A stretch of 64,000 bases of DNA from Bacillota bacterium (lineage in GTDB: Bacteria > Bacillota > Clostridia > Lachnospirales > Lachnospiraceae). Positions 7,644 to 16,500 of this stretch are shown here, in pieces (within the stretch, counting starts at the first letter, position 1; every line of letters starts with the position of its first letter). Both the position numbers and the translations under genes were made by a program. The DNA is taken from the NCBI GenBank assembly GCA_023436225.1, contig JAEZKA010000010.1:66908-130907 (forward strand). The letters are read 5' to 3'. Under the pieces are notes generated by a model. The model was not told where the DNA came from. It was given only the letters and a program-made list of their open reading frames with translations, and did not search any database.

Positions 7644-9545
7644 ATGTTAAGAGGTAAAAGATTAATCGCCATTCTACTAGTTTTAGTAATGGCAGCAACG
7701 ACTTTCGCTGCTTGTGGTAAGAAAGCAGAAGAAAGTTCAACACCAACCGCGCCTACCGCAGCTCCTGCTGCAGAGGCAACAACAGCACCAACCGCAGCTC
7801 CTGCTGCTGAGGAGACAGCACCTGCTGATCCTAACGCACTTCCCAGAACTGAGACACTTTACTACGGTGGTCAGCAATGGGGCTCCGTGAATGGTTGGAA
7901 CGCATTATCCGATGATATGAACAATGCATTAGCAATTGCTCAGTCAGCCGGTGGTTCCCGTACATTAATGTTCGAAACACTTTATATGTATAATATGCTT
8001 GATGGTAGCATGATTCCTTTCCTTGCTGATGGCGACTTTGTCTGGAATGCAGACAAGACCGCTATGACAGTAAAGATTAAACCCACTGCTAAGTGGAGTG
8101 ATGGAACACCTGTTACAGCAGATGACGTTGCTTACACCTACGAGACCAACGTTAAGCTTCAAAATGGACAAGGCGTGGGTAATTCACCTTACATCGAGTC
8201 CGTAACTGCTCTTGATCCTACTACTGTAGAAATCAAGGCTAAGTTAACAGCTGACGGCAAGCCCGTTAACCCGTTAATGATCGTTAGCTACTTAGGTTCC
8301 AGTTATGTATTGCAGAAAGCATGGATCCAGACAGTAGAAGCTCGTAATAATAACGATCCTGCCGCTATCAAAAAAGATCCCGGTGAAGACATTGTATTCT
8401 CCGGTCCTTACAGCAAGTATTATGCTGATGATCAAAAAGTTGTTTTAATTCGTAACGAAGCTTATTGGGGTCAGGATGCTTCTATGTGGGGCAAGCTACC
8501 TGCACCGAAATATATTGCACATACTATTTATGCTGATAACGCTGCTACCGAAGTTGCCTTCAAGGCAGGCGAAGTCGATGTTGATCAGCAGTTTATTCCT
8601 AATATTCAGGATCTGTGGTTAAAGGATGGTCTTCCGATCTCTACATACATGGACGAAGCTCCTTATGGCATCTGTGTTAATATGCCTACCGCATGGTTTA
8701 ATCTTTCCAAACCTGGTTTAGATAATGCAGCAGTTCGTAAGGCTATCGCTATGGCAGTAGATTACGATGCAATTAACGCTAACGCTATGACAGGTCAATC
8801 ACCTACCTTTAAAGATGTTCCTCGTTCCTGTATGAACCCCACCGCTGGTGAGCAGGCTACCTTTGATCACGATGCAGTGAAAGATCTTCAGTGGGCTGGT
8901 AACGACATCGAAGGCGCTAAGAAATTATTAGACGAGGCTGGCATCAAAGATAGCGATGGCGACGGCTTCCGTGAATTAGATGGCAAGAAGCTTTCCTACA
9001 ATGCATGTGCACCGAATGGCTGGACCGATTGGCAAGCTGCTATGGAAATCGTAGCTGCTGCAGGTAAGAACATCGGTATCGAAATCGTTACTGAATTCCC
9101 CGAGTGGTCTGTATATCAGACAGTAGTAACTGCTGCTTCTCAGTCAGATTATGATATCTTCATGATGTGGACTGATAGTGCAACACCTGTTCAGCCTTGG
9201 GGCCGTATTCGTATGATGATGAGCTCAGAATACAATGGCGTAGAAGGTAACTGGTCTGGTAACTGGGGTCACTACAGCAATCCTCGTCTTGATGAGCTTA
9301 TTAAACTCATCCCTGCAGAAGGCGATGCTGCTAAGTTAAAAGAGCTTTACACAGAAGCAGTTAAGATTTACTTAACTGATGTTCCATCCTTCTCCTTAAT
9401 GTATAGACCTGACAAGTTCCACGCAGTTAATGAGTCTGTATGGACTAGCTATCCTGAGTACAATGATGGCAACAACATTCCTCCTCTGGATTTATCCGAT
9501 GGTTACAGTATAGCCGGCCTTTATAATCTTACGTTGGCTCAGTAA
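7644..9545 (+). CDS. ABC importer extracellular binding lipoprotein, family 5 (Opp/Dpp type)
   Basis: Captures an oligopeptide or oligosaccharide for the importer encoded downstream. The product has 633 residues: a lipoprotein signal with Cys24 in FAAC, a linker in which TAPTAAPAAE occurs twice, then an SBP_bac_5 fold (DGTPVTADDVAYTYE; VRKAIAMAVDYDAINANAMTG; EAYWG). The ATG is preceded by AAAGGAGGG at good spacing. It heads a five-gene transport operon with two permeases and two ATPases. Family 5 proteins bind peptides, nickel or, in several plant-fibre degraders, oligosaccharides. The neighbouring GH39-type regulator and beta-galactosidase favour a sugar ligand, which is an inference. Confidence 0.92.
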   Translation: MLRGKRLIAILLVLVMAATTFAACGKKAEESSTPTAPTAAPAAEATTAPTAAPAAEETAPADPNALPRTETLYYGGQQWGSVNGWNALSDDMNNALAIAQSAGGSRTLMFETLYMYNMLDGSMIPFLADGDFVWNADKTAMTVKIKPTAKWSDGTPVTADDVAYTYETNVKLQNGQGVGNSPYIESVTALDPTTVEIKAKLTADGKPVNPLMIVSYLGSSYVLQKAWIQTVEARNNNDPAAIKKDPGEDIVFSGPYSKYYADDQKVVLIRNEAYWGQDASMWGKLPAPKYIAHTIYADNAATEVAFKAGEVDVDQQFIPNIQDLWLKDGLPISTYMDEAPYGICVNMPTAWFNLSKPGLDNAAVRKAIAMAVDYDAINANAMTGQSPTFKDVPRSCMNPTAGEQATFDHDAVKDLQWAGNDIEGAKKLLDEAGIKDSDGDGFRELDGKKLSYNACAPNGWTDWQAAMEIVAAAGKNIGIEIVTEFPEWSVYQTVVTAASQSDYDIFMMWTDSATPVQPWGRIRMMMSSEYNGVEGNWSGNWGHYSNPRLDELIKLIPAEGDAAKLKELYTEAVKIYLTDVPSFSLMYRPDKFHAVNESVWTSYPEYNDGNNIPPLDLSDGYSIAGLYNLTLAQ

Positions 9546-9576
9546 CACCAGAATAGTAACACCTGAACACTAACTT

Positions 9577-9612
9577 TCAGCCATGTTTCGGGGCCACTTG
9601 AAACATGGCTGA
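9577..9612 (+). terminator. Intercistronic hairpin after the binding-protein gene
   Basis: TCAGCCATGTTTC (9577-9589) and GAAACATGGCTGA (9600-9612) form a perfect 13-bp stem with a 10-nt loop. There is no full U-run afterwards, so it may act as an mRNA-stabilising or partial-termination element that gives more binding protein than permease. An alternative ATG at 9605 for the next gene lies within the stem. Confidence 0.7.
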
Positions 9613-9634
9613 TTTCAAATTTGGAGGTAAATCT

Positions 9635-10639
9635 ATGAAAGGCTATCGTAAGTATTTCGGCAAGAAGATACTGTGGTTTTTTATCACATTCATCATTGCT
9701 ATACTGCTTAATTTCATTCTTCCTAGACTGATGCCTGGAGATCCAGTAGCAGTAATAGTTGCCAAATCAGCACAGGGTATGTCTGACGCTTCAGCGGTAA
9801 AGCAGATCTATGAGAATTATGCGAAGGAATTTGGAACAAACCAGCCTATGTATATTCAATTCTTTACCTATTTTAAAAATGCACTTTCCGGTAATTTCGG
9901 TCTTTCCTTTAGTCAGTATCCTCGTCCTGTTGCTGATATCATCTCCTCAGCAATTGGTTGGACTATATGTTTGCAGCTTCCTGCTATTATTGTCGGTTGG
10001 TTGATCGGTAATCTTCTCGGCGCTCTGGCTGCTTATGTACGCAAGGGTTTTGATAAGGTTCTTATGCCCGTATTTTTATTCATCAGCAGTATTCCTGCTT
10101 TCGGTTCAGCGGTTATTCTCCTGGTTATATTCTCAATTAATTTGAAGGTAACACCGATTGCCGGTGGATATGGCTTTGATCTTATTCCTAATTTCAGCTG
10201 GACATTTATTAAATCTGTAATTCATCATTATCAGCTTCCTTTCTGGTCAATTGTATTAATCTCAATCGGTGGTCAGGCGATTGGTATGCGTTCGATGGCT
10301 ATTTACGAATTGAATGCTGACTATGTAAAATATAGCCGTTTCCTTGGTATCAAGGATCGTAAAATCGTTGGATACGTATTCCGTAACGCTATGCTACCTC
10401 AGGTAACCGGCCTTGCTTTATCACTCGGAACCATGGTAGGTGGTGCTCTCGTAGCTGAGACTATCTTCAGCTATCCAGGACTTGGAACTACAATGCTTCA
10501 GGCGATTACCATGGTTGATTATCCTTTACTATCCGCAACAACTTTGATAATCACATTAATGGTTTTATTCGCTACCTTTGCAATTGATATTATTTATGGC
10601 TTTATTGACCCGCGTGTTAAAGCAGCGCAATTTGATTAA
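9635..10639 (+). CDS. ABC importer permease, DppB/OppB family
   Basis: First inner-membrane permease of the importer. About 334 residues with six predicted helices. The typical first helix is followed by PRLMPGDPVAVIV, and the coupling (EAA) loop reads ADYVKYSRFLGIKDRKIVGYV. The carboxyl end has FSYPGLGTTMLQAI. I chose ATG 9635 because GGAGG lies 9 nt upstream; a longer in-frame start at 9605 falls inside the intercistronic hairpin and has no ribosome binding site. It is followed after 14 nt by the second permease gene. Confidence 0.92.
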   Translation: MKGYRKYFGKKILWFFITFIIAILLNFILPRLMPGDPVAVIVAKSAQGMSDASAVKQIYENYAKEFGTNQPMYIQFFTYFKNALSGNFGLSFSQYPRPVADIISSAIGWTICLQLPAIIVGWLIGNLLGALAAYVRKGFDKVLMPVFLFISSIPAFGSAVILLVIFSINLKVTPIAGGYGFDLIPNFSWTFIKSVIHHYQLPFWSIVLISIGGQAIGMRSMAIYELNADYVKYSRFLGIKDRKIVGYVFRNAMLPQVTGLALSLGTMVGGALVAETIFSYPGLGTTMLQAITMVDYPLLSATTLIITLMVLFATFAIDIIYGFIDPRVKAAQFD

Positions 10640-10653
10640 GGGAGGAACAGAAA

Positions 10654-11904
10654 ATGAAAAATACCTTACGCCAAGTGTTTCACTCTCCCAAATTTGTTGT
10701 AGGATTTGTGATATTTGTTACCATGTTAGCATCACTTTTTATCTACCCATTCTTTGTTCCCGGCGATCCCCTTGAGATGATCGGCTTAGGCTCGTTCTTC
10801 AAGCCTGGAACCTATATATCTACATACGATGCAATTGGTACGAAAGCAACCACGATGAAGCTACCGGATGCTGATGAGAAGCGTCTATACACCAAGCTTA
10901 ACGATGAAGACCGCGTTTCCATGGTGGTTTGGCTAACAGCAGTAGGAATTCCAGAAGAGAATATAAATATTGAAGATACTGACGACTTACTTCAATTATG
11001 GAAAGAGACTTACGATCCCTCCGTCAAGCCCAAGGGAATGACGATGGCACAGCGTAATTATTATAAGAGATTAAATAATAATCTGAACTCTGCATTGACG
11101 AAATCAGAAGTGATTATAGCTGATACGAATGCAGAAACTGGTGTTCTCGAGGAAACCGGAAAGGTCCTTGATACCGATTATGTAAATATCAATGATATTG
11201 CTAATGTCAAAACACTTCCTCTTGGAACCGATAATTTTGGCCGTGACATGCTAAAGGAGCTTGTATCGGCAACTAAGACCTCTCTATTAATTGGTTTAAT
11301 CGCAGGTCTAGTCGCCACCTTTATCGGCCTCACTTTAGGTCTATTTGCCGGCTACATCGGGGGATTTGTTGATGATTGCATCATGTTTATCACAAATATT
11401 TTCACAGTAATACCGGGCTTTGTATTATTGATTTTAATATCGAACAGTGTTAGTCAGGATCAGCGCGGTGCGACAACCGTAGCACTTGTAATCGGTTGTA
11501 CCTCTTGGGTATGGACAACAAGATCCGTGCGCTCCCAGGTTATCTCCCTTCGTAATCGCGATCATGTTAACCTAAGTAAGTTATCCGGTCATAGCTTAAT
11601 AAGGATTATCCTGACCGATATTCTTCCCTACATCGCATCCTATGTAGTGATGGCTCTTATTTTACAGATATCTACTGCTATTCTTGCCGAGGCTCAGCTT
11701 TCTATGATCGGCCTCGGTCCGAAGACAACTGAAATTCCTACCCTGGGCTTAATGATGAGCTGGGCAATGAAATACTCCGCTCATCTGAACGGATCCTGGT
11801 GGGCTTATTTCCCGGTTATCTTGACAATAGCGGTTACATCGTTCTCGTTGAACTTAATGAATACCGGTCTCGATCAGGTGTTCAACCCCACTTTGAGAGA
11901 TTAG
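10654..11904 (+). CDS. ABC importer permease, DppC/OppC family, with large external insert
   Basis: Second permease of the importer. The conserved DppC core is present (LPLGTDNFGRDMLKELV; coupling loop around RNRDHVNLSKLSGHSLIRII; final helix and NPTLRD end). At 416 residues it is roughly 100 longer than usual. The extra sequence lies between helix 1 and the LGTDNFGRD block (about residues 35-185); it is hydrophilic and presumably outside the cell, where it could contact the binding protein. A good GGAGG precedes the ATG. Function is inferred from family and operon position. Confidence 0.9.
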   Translation: MKNTLRQVFHSPKFVVGFVIFVTMLASLFIYPFFVPGDPLEMIGLGSFFKPGTYISTYDAIGTKATTMKLPDADEKRLYTKLNDEDRVSMVVWLTAVGIPEENINIEDTDDLLQLWKETYDPSVKPKGMTMAQRNYYKRLNNNLNSALTKSEVIIADTNAETGVLEETGKVLDTDYVNINDIANVKTLPLGTDNFGRDMLKELVSATKTSLLIGLIAGLVATFIGLTLGLFAGYIGGFVDDCIMFITNIFTVIPGFVLLILISNSVSQDQRGATTVALVIGCTSWVWTTRSVRSQVISLRNRDHVNLSKLSGHSLIRIILTDILPYIASYVVMALILQISTAILAEAQLSMIGLGPKTTEIPTLGLMMSWAMKYSAHLNGSWWAYFPVILTIAVTSFSLNLMNTGLDQVFNPTLRD

Positions 11905-11914
11905 GAGGTCGGTT

Positions 11915-12922
11915 ATGGGTAAGACAATTCTTGAGGTTAATAACCTTACAACAAAATATATCACCCGCTTCCGAGAGGATGTATATGCCGTTGATCATGT
12001 ATCCTTAAAGATTGAAGAAGGTAAATCCGTCGGTATCGCAGGTGAATCCGGATGCGGTAAATCTACTCTTGCGCTCAGCCTGATGGGGTATTACTTTGCT
12101 CCATTGCATTATATGAGCGGTGATATCATCGTTGATGGACAGAACATATCCAAGCTTGATCCGGATACCATTCGTAAGAATATACTGGGTACAGAGATTG
12201 CTTATATTCCACAGGCAGCGATGAATGCATTAAACCCGACACAGAAAATTATTCGTTTCATAGAGGATGTTATTCATGTGCACGAGCCTAAGATGCCCAA
12301 AAAGGATGTTTATGACATCGCCAGAAAGCGTTTTGAAGAGCTTGGTTTACCTGCCTCCGTACTGGAGAAGCATGCAGTAGAATTATCCGGTGGTATGAAA
12401 CAGCGTACCGTTATCGCGATCTCTACCATCCTGTCACCGAAGGTATTGATTGCAGACGAGCCCTCCAGTGCTCTGGATGTAACAAGTCAGAAGATGGTTA
12501 TTAAAATGCTTCGTAACCTGATGGAGAAGGGCTACATCAAATCCATGATTTTCATCACTCACGAGCTTCCTCTTCTCTATAACGTAACCGATGATATCAT
12601 GGTTATGTATGCAGGTCAGATCGTTGAAAAAGGGTCTGCAAAGGAAATGGTATTCAATCCGATCCATCCTTATTCTAAGGGTCTTATGGGCTCCATTATC
12701 GTACCTGAGTCCGGTACCCGCGATATTAAGCTGGCAGCAATTCCCGGAACACCTCCGAACCTAAAGAGACCTCCGGCAGGCTGCCGTTTTGCAGAACGCT
12801 GTAAATATGCAACCAGCGAATGTAAGATAAATTCCATTGGCCTGCGTGAATGTGGTGAAGGACGTAGCTACCGTTGTATTATTGATATTGAGAAGCTGAG
12901 GGAGGAATATGCAAATGAGTGA
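11915..12922 (+). CDS. ABC importer ATPase, OppD/DppD family
   Basis: One of the pair of ATPases powering the importer. 335 residues. Walker A GESGCGKST, signature LSGGMKQR, Walker B VLIADEPSSALD, and the OppD/DppD carboxyl-terminal extension with a Cys-rich motif (AGCRFAERCKYATSEC) that in relatives carries an Fe-S cluster. Ribosome binding site AGGAGG lies 8 nt upstream of the ATG. Its last codons overlap the start of the next ATPase gene by 8 nt, suggesting translational coupling. Confidence 0.93.
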   Translation: MGKTILEVNNLTTKYITRFREDVYAVDHVSLKIEEGKSVGIAGESGCGKSTLALSLMGYYFAPLHYMSGDIIVDGQNISKLDPDTIRKNILGTEIAYIPQAAMNALNPTQKIIRFIEDVIHVHEPKMPKKDVYDIARKRFEELGLPASVLEKHAVELSGGMKQRTVIAISTILSPKVLIADEPSSALDVTSQKMVIKMLRNLMEKGYIKSMIFITHELPLLYNVTDDIMVMYAGQIVEKGSAKEMVFNPIHPYSKGLMGSIIVPESGTRDIKLAAIPGTPPNLKRPPAGCRFAERCKYATSECKINSIGLRECGEGRSYRCIIDIEKLREEYANE

Positions 12923-13742
12923 TACAAGACCCATGTGTTTAAGCGGGAAGGGCGTCACAAAGGTATTCGGCTTAGGTGAGAAAAAAACCGTCGCAGTTGA
13001 TCATGTTGACTTCGAATTTCATGAGGGCGAACTCATCTCCATCGTTGGCGAATCCGGCAGTGGCAAAACCACATTGAGCAAGATGCTTCTCGGTCTCATC
13101 AGCGTTACGGAAGGCCAGGTTTTCTTTCAGGATAAACCGCTTGATATCAGTACCCGTAAAAAGAAGAAAGAATATTGGAAGGATATTCAGGCAATCTTCC
13201 AGGATCCCTTCTCCTCCTATAATGTATTTAATAAGATCGACCGTGTTTTACTAGATTGCATCCATATGCGTGGCGGAAAGCACCTGTCCATGGAAAAGAA
13301 GATCGAGATGATGACAGAGGCTTGCAGCTTCGTAAACCTAAAATTTGCGGAGTTAACAAACAAATATCCCTTTGAACTTTCTGGTGGACAGATGCAGCGT
13401 CTTATGATCGCGCGCATCTTCCTACTCAAACCGAAAATTCTTCTTGCAGATGAGCCTACCTCCATGATTGATGCCTGTTCCCGTGCAACGATCCTGGATA
13501 TGTTGTTAAATCTACGCAATGAAATTGGTATGACAATTATCTTCATCACACATGATATCGGTCTTGCTTACTATATCTCCGATAGCGTATATATTATGGA
13601 ACACGGTAAATTCGTGGAAAGCGGAACAGCAGATGAGGTTATCCTTCATTCGAAAGCCGCCTATACCAAGCGCTTAATCAGTGACGTCCCCAAGATTTAT
13701 GAGGAATGGGATTTATCCACTGTTAGTACTTCTGAAGCATAA
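12915..13742 (+). CDS. ABC importer ATPase, OppF/DppF family
   Basis: Second ATPase of the importer. Walker A GESGSGKTT, signature LSGGQMQR, Walker B ILLADEPTSMID, and H-loop FITHD are all intact. The start at 12915 (MSDTRP) has GGGAGG at 9 nt; the ATG six bases earlier is too close to it. It is the last gene of the transport operon. A structured hairpin follows before the MFS gene. Confidence 0.93.
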   Translation: MSDTRPMCLSGKGVTKVFGLGEKKTVAVDHVDFEFHEGELISIVGESGSGKTTLSKMLLGLISVTEGQVFFQDKPLDISTRKKKKEYWKDIQAIFQDPFSSYNVFNKIDRVLLDCIHMRGGKHLSMEKKIEMMTEACSFVNLKFAELTNKYPFELSGGQMQRLMIARIFLLKPKILLADEPTSMIDACSRATILDMLLNLRNEIGMTIIFITHDIGLAYYISDSVYIMEHGKFVESGTADEVILHSKAAYTKRLISDVPKIYEEWDLSTVSTSEA

Positions 13743-13777
13743 AGACAGGATTATCCGTTAAAGTTATTCTGCTATCT

Positions 13778-13839
13778 GGGAGTATTGCTGTTAGCTTGAC
13801 CTTATCCATAGGATAAGGCTCAAAGACAGTAATACTCCC
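13778..13839 (+). terminator. Two-tier hairpin after the importer operon
   Basis: GGGAGTATTGCTGT (13778-13791) pairs with ACAGTAATACTCCC (13826-13839), and CCTTATCC/GGATAAGG forms an inner stem. It is followed by AAAAATTATAA rather than a U-run, so it could be a processing or weak termination site. A further small hairpin CCGCAGAAGGCGG lies at 13852-13864. Confidence 0.65.
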
Positions 13840-13980
13840 AAAAATTATAAACCGCAGAAGGCGGACTACCAATCCATTCCCTGTACTCCTTCTATTCCTG
13901 GGGACTGGATAAGAAAGCATTGATGAGCAGATTGCTAAGGCTCTGAATAAGTAAAACTCTATTAACGAAAGGCTAATCGT

Positions 13981-15165
13981 ATGGCTACTTTTATACTAAT
14001 AATTATATATGTTTCCTTTATCTGTCTGGGCTTGCCGGATTCCTTACTTGGTGTCAGCTGGCCACTCATACGCACAGAGTTCCATGTTTCCTTAAGTGCA
14101 GTCGGTCCTATCTACATGATGATAGCCGGTGGAACGATTATATCCAGCTTTTTCAGCGGAAAGATACTGAATCGTTTTGGTACGGCCAAGGTCACTGCCG
14201 TCAGTACTGCTATGACAGCACTGGGCATCATCGGCTTTTATTTTGCTCCCTCAGTTCAATGGTTCTATCTTATGACAATACCCTTAGGTCTGGGGGCCGG
14301 TTCTGTGGATGCGGGGCTAAATGCTTATGTTGCAAATCATTATAAGTCTCATCATATGAGCTGGCTCCATTGCTTCTGGGGTGTCGGAGCTACAGTTGGT
14401 CCGATGATTATGTCCCTATTTATTAAAGACGCCAATTGGAGAAGGGGGTATCTTACCGTCGCTATCCTACAGGCTGTCTTAGCTCTGTTCCTCTTTCTCA
14501 CTCTACCCGTCTGGAAAAAAGCTGATTCGGCAAGAAATAGCAATTCGACGATACCTAACAACAACGCTGAGGCAAAGATAAAGGAACCTACCGCAGAGAA
14601 GCATCTCCTAAAAGTAAAGGGTGTAAAGCCCGTATTAATTACCTTCCTCTTCTACTGCGCCGCGGAGGGAACTCTGGGCTTATGGGGAAGCAGTTATCTG
14701 GTCCAGATCAAAAATCTGGAGGCTTCTACAGCAGCTACCTGGGTCGCAATGTATTACGGAGGCATAACGGTGGGACGCTTTTTAAATGGCTTCCTTACCC
14801 TAAAGCTAAGCAATAAACAGCTGGTACGAATAGGCCTATTGATTATCCTAGGTGGTGTTCTTCTATTATTACTTCCGCTACCTAATATCTTCACAATGAT
14901 TGGTATGATGTGTGTCGGTATCGGTTGTGCACCGATTTACCCCTGTCTGCTTCATGAGACTCCTGCTCGTTTTGGAGAGGAGCGTTCCAAATCATTGATG
15001 GGTATTCAGATGGCTGTGGCCTACACAGGTTCAACCTTCTTTCCACCTATCTTTGGTTTTGTTGCAGGTATCACCACCATTGCAATCTACCCCTATGCAA
15101 TCTTAATCTATACTGTCGTCATAATTGTTTGCTCTGAAAAAGCAAACCGAATCTTTGCAGACTGA
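13981..15165 (+). CDS. Major facilitator superfamily transporter
   Basis: Predicted 12-helix membrane transporter of 394 residues, of the FucP/GlcP-like sugar MFS type. It has the glycine-rich amino-terminal helices (FICLGLPDSLLGVSWPLIR), a motif-A-like loop (GKILNRFGTAKV), a central charged loop at about residues 180-210, and a long carboxyl half. GAAAGG lies 8 nt before the ATG. The substrate cannot be read from sequence; the position between the importer and beta-galactosidase suggests a sugar. A strong bidirectional terminator follows. Confidence 0.85.
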   Translation: MATFILIIIYVSFICLGLPDSLLGVSWPLIRTEFHVSLSAVGPIYMMIAGGTIISSFFSGKILNRFGTAKVTAVSTAMTALGIIGFYFAPSVQWFYLMTIPLGLGAGSVDAGLNAYVANHYKSHHMSWLHCFWGVGATVGPMIMSLFIKDANWRRGYLTVAILQAVLALFLFLTLPVWKKADSARNSNSTIPNNNAEAKIKEPTAEKHLLKVKGVKPVLITFLFYCAAEGTLGLWGSSYLVQIKNLEASTAATWVAMYYGGITVGRFLNGFLTLKLSNKQLVRIGLLIILGGVLLLLLPLPNIFTMIGMMCVGIGCAPIYPCLLHETPARFGEERSKSLMGIQMAVAYTGSTFFPPIFGFVAGITTIAIYPYAILIYTVVIIVCSEKANRIFAD

Positions 15166-15194
15166 TTATAAGCTCTTGCATATAATCACTCTTC

Positions 15195-15262
15195 AAAAGG
15201 AGGACAGGCACACTACAACACATTACATCATCATGTGTTGTAGTAAGCCTGTCCTCCTTTTT
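15195..15262. terminator. Bidirectional terminator between MFS and AraC genes
   Basis: AAAAGGAGGACAGGC pairs with GCCTGTCCTCCTTTTT, and the inner ACTACAACACA pairs with TGTGTTGTAGT. It has A-rich left and T-rich right flanks, so it can end transcription on both strands. Confidence 0.85.
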
Positions 15263-15287
15263 ACTTATTTTCTATGTAATCCCTATT

Positions 15288-15407
15288 TATCTCTTTGCCT
15301 ATCTCCTTCAAAATCTTTTTACCTATCTCTATGTCTATCTCTTTGCCTATCTAAATGTCTAACTCTTTCACTATCTCTTTACTTATCTCAATACCTATCA
15401 TCATTAT
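15288..15407. repeat. Degenerate 12-bp minisatellite, ten units
   Basis: Ten consecutive 12-bp units with consensus TATCTCTTTGCC and no indels, for example 15288-15299 and 15336-15347 (identical), followed by more divergent copies. The array ends where the convergent AraC gene stops (15404) and lies in its 3' flank. Confidence 0.85.
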
Positions 15408-16249
15408 CGATCTCTGTCTCTGTATTCACTCGGAGACATCCCTATATATTTATGAAAAATACGACTAAAGTATAGCTGGTTATCATACCCTACCAGATTA
15501 GAGACATCACTGATGGATAATGAATGGTTATTAAGGAGCTCCTTCGCATTCTGTAATCGGATGTTCGTGAGGTATTGCTTCGGAGAATAACCGGTGTATC
15601 TTTTAAATTCCCGTATGAACCAACAACAGCTGATATGATAGCGATCAGCCAATGAAGAGACATTGATATTCTTCTGATATTCATGATGCATCTGATTAAT
15701 CACCTCATCAAACATGGAATGATAGCCGCGCTTCTCCCGCTCATCGGTATCGTAACTTCTAGCCATCAATATTAGCAGCTGCCTAAAGTAAGCTTCTGCC
15801 ATCTCTATGTTCGAGATACGGTCCATCCTAAGCTCTGTTATAATATTCTCAAATAGCTCCACCAGCTCTTCCTTCGCATGAAACATCATGGGACGATCTG
15901 CAATTAAGCCAAGTGAATTTAGTAGCTGCTCTACCCCTCTACCAGTAAAATGAATCCAGTAGATATCGGGCTTCTCCTGTAATTTATAGTAGTAATCCTG
16001 AGGTATCTCGGGTCGATAGATCAATGCTCCTCCCTTACCGACATCATACCTGATTCCTTCCATGTTAAAATGCGCTGTCCCCTCCGCCACATAAAGAAGC
16101 TGATAATCTCGCCTTCCTGCGGGTCTGAGAGTTGTCATCTTCTTCAGATGAATTAATTTATAATGACCGCAGCTTTTCACTAACAGCTCTGTCTCCTCGG
16201 ACGGAAGATCATCATCAATTTGATTATAATAACCGGAATAGTTAATCAT
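15404..16249 (-). CDS. AraC-family transcriptional regulator
   Basis: 281 residues. An AraC_binding cupin occupies residues about 25-165 (LLYVAEGTAHFNMEGIRYDVGKG), then two helix-turn-helix motifs at about 180-278 (VSSLADRYHISCCWFIREFK; VSNLVGYDNQLYFSRIFHKY, ending SPSEYRDRDR). ATG 16249 is preceded by AAGGTGAGG. It is divergent to the GH2 beta-galactosidase gene across a 250-bp region, so it probably controls that gene in response to a sugar. The ligand cannot be read from sequence. Confidence 0.9.
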   Translation of the reverse strand: MINYSGYYNQIDDDLPSEETELLVKSCGHYKLIHLKKMTTLRPAGRRDYQLLYVAEGTAHFNMEGIRYDVGKGGALIYRPEIPQDYYYKLQEKPDIYWIHFTGRGVEQLLNSLGLIADRPMMFHAKEELVELFENIITELRMDRISNIEMAEAYFRQLLILMARSYDTDEREKRGYHSMFDEVINQMHHEYQKNINVSSLADRYHISCCWFIREFKRYTGYSPKQYLTNIRLQNAKELLNNHSLSISDVSNLVGYDNQLYFSRIFHKYIGMSPSEYRDRDR

Positions 16250-16500
16250 TCATATCCTCACCTTGTTGTGTATGTCAAAATTCGCAAATCAATCAATTTT
16301 GTTAACGTGATACACACCTAATATTCATTTAATCACACCAATCATATCAAATGAGTATCATTTTGTCCATATATAAAACAAGAATGATTATAGCAAAAAA
16401 CAGTCCTCGTGCTACAATAATCTCATATCGATAAGGAGTGGTTCCAACATAAAATCCTTATTGAAAAACATGAAATCTATACATAATGAGGTGCTTCAAC

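Noticed and set aside
15125..15475. Leu/Ser-rich open frame on the plus strand
   Set aside because: It only reads through the terminator and the 12-bp minisatellite, and overlaps the AraC gene on the other strand.
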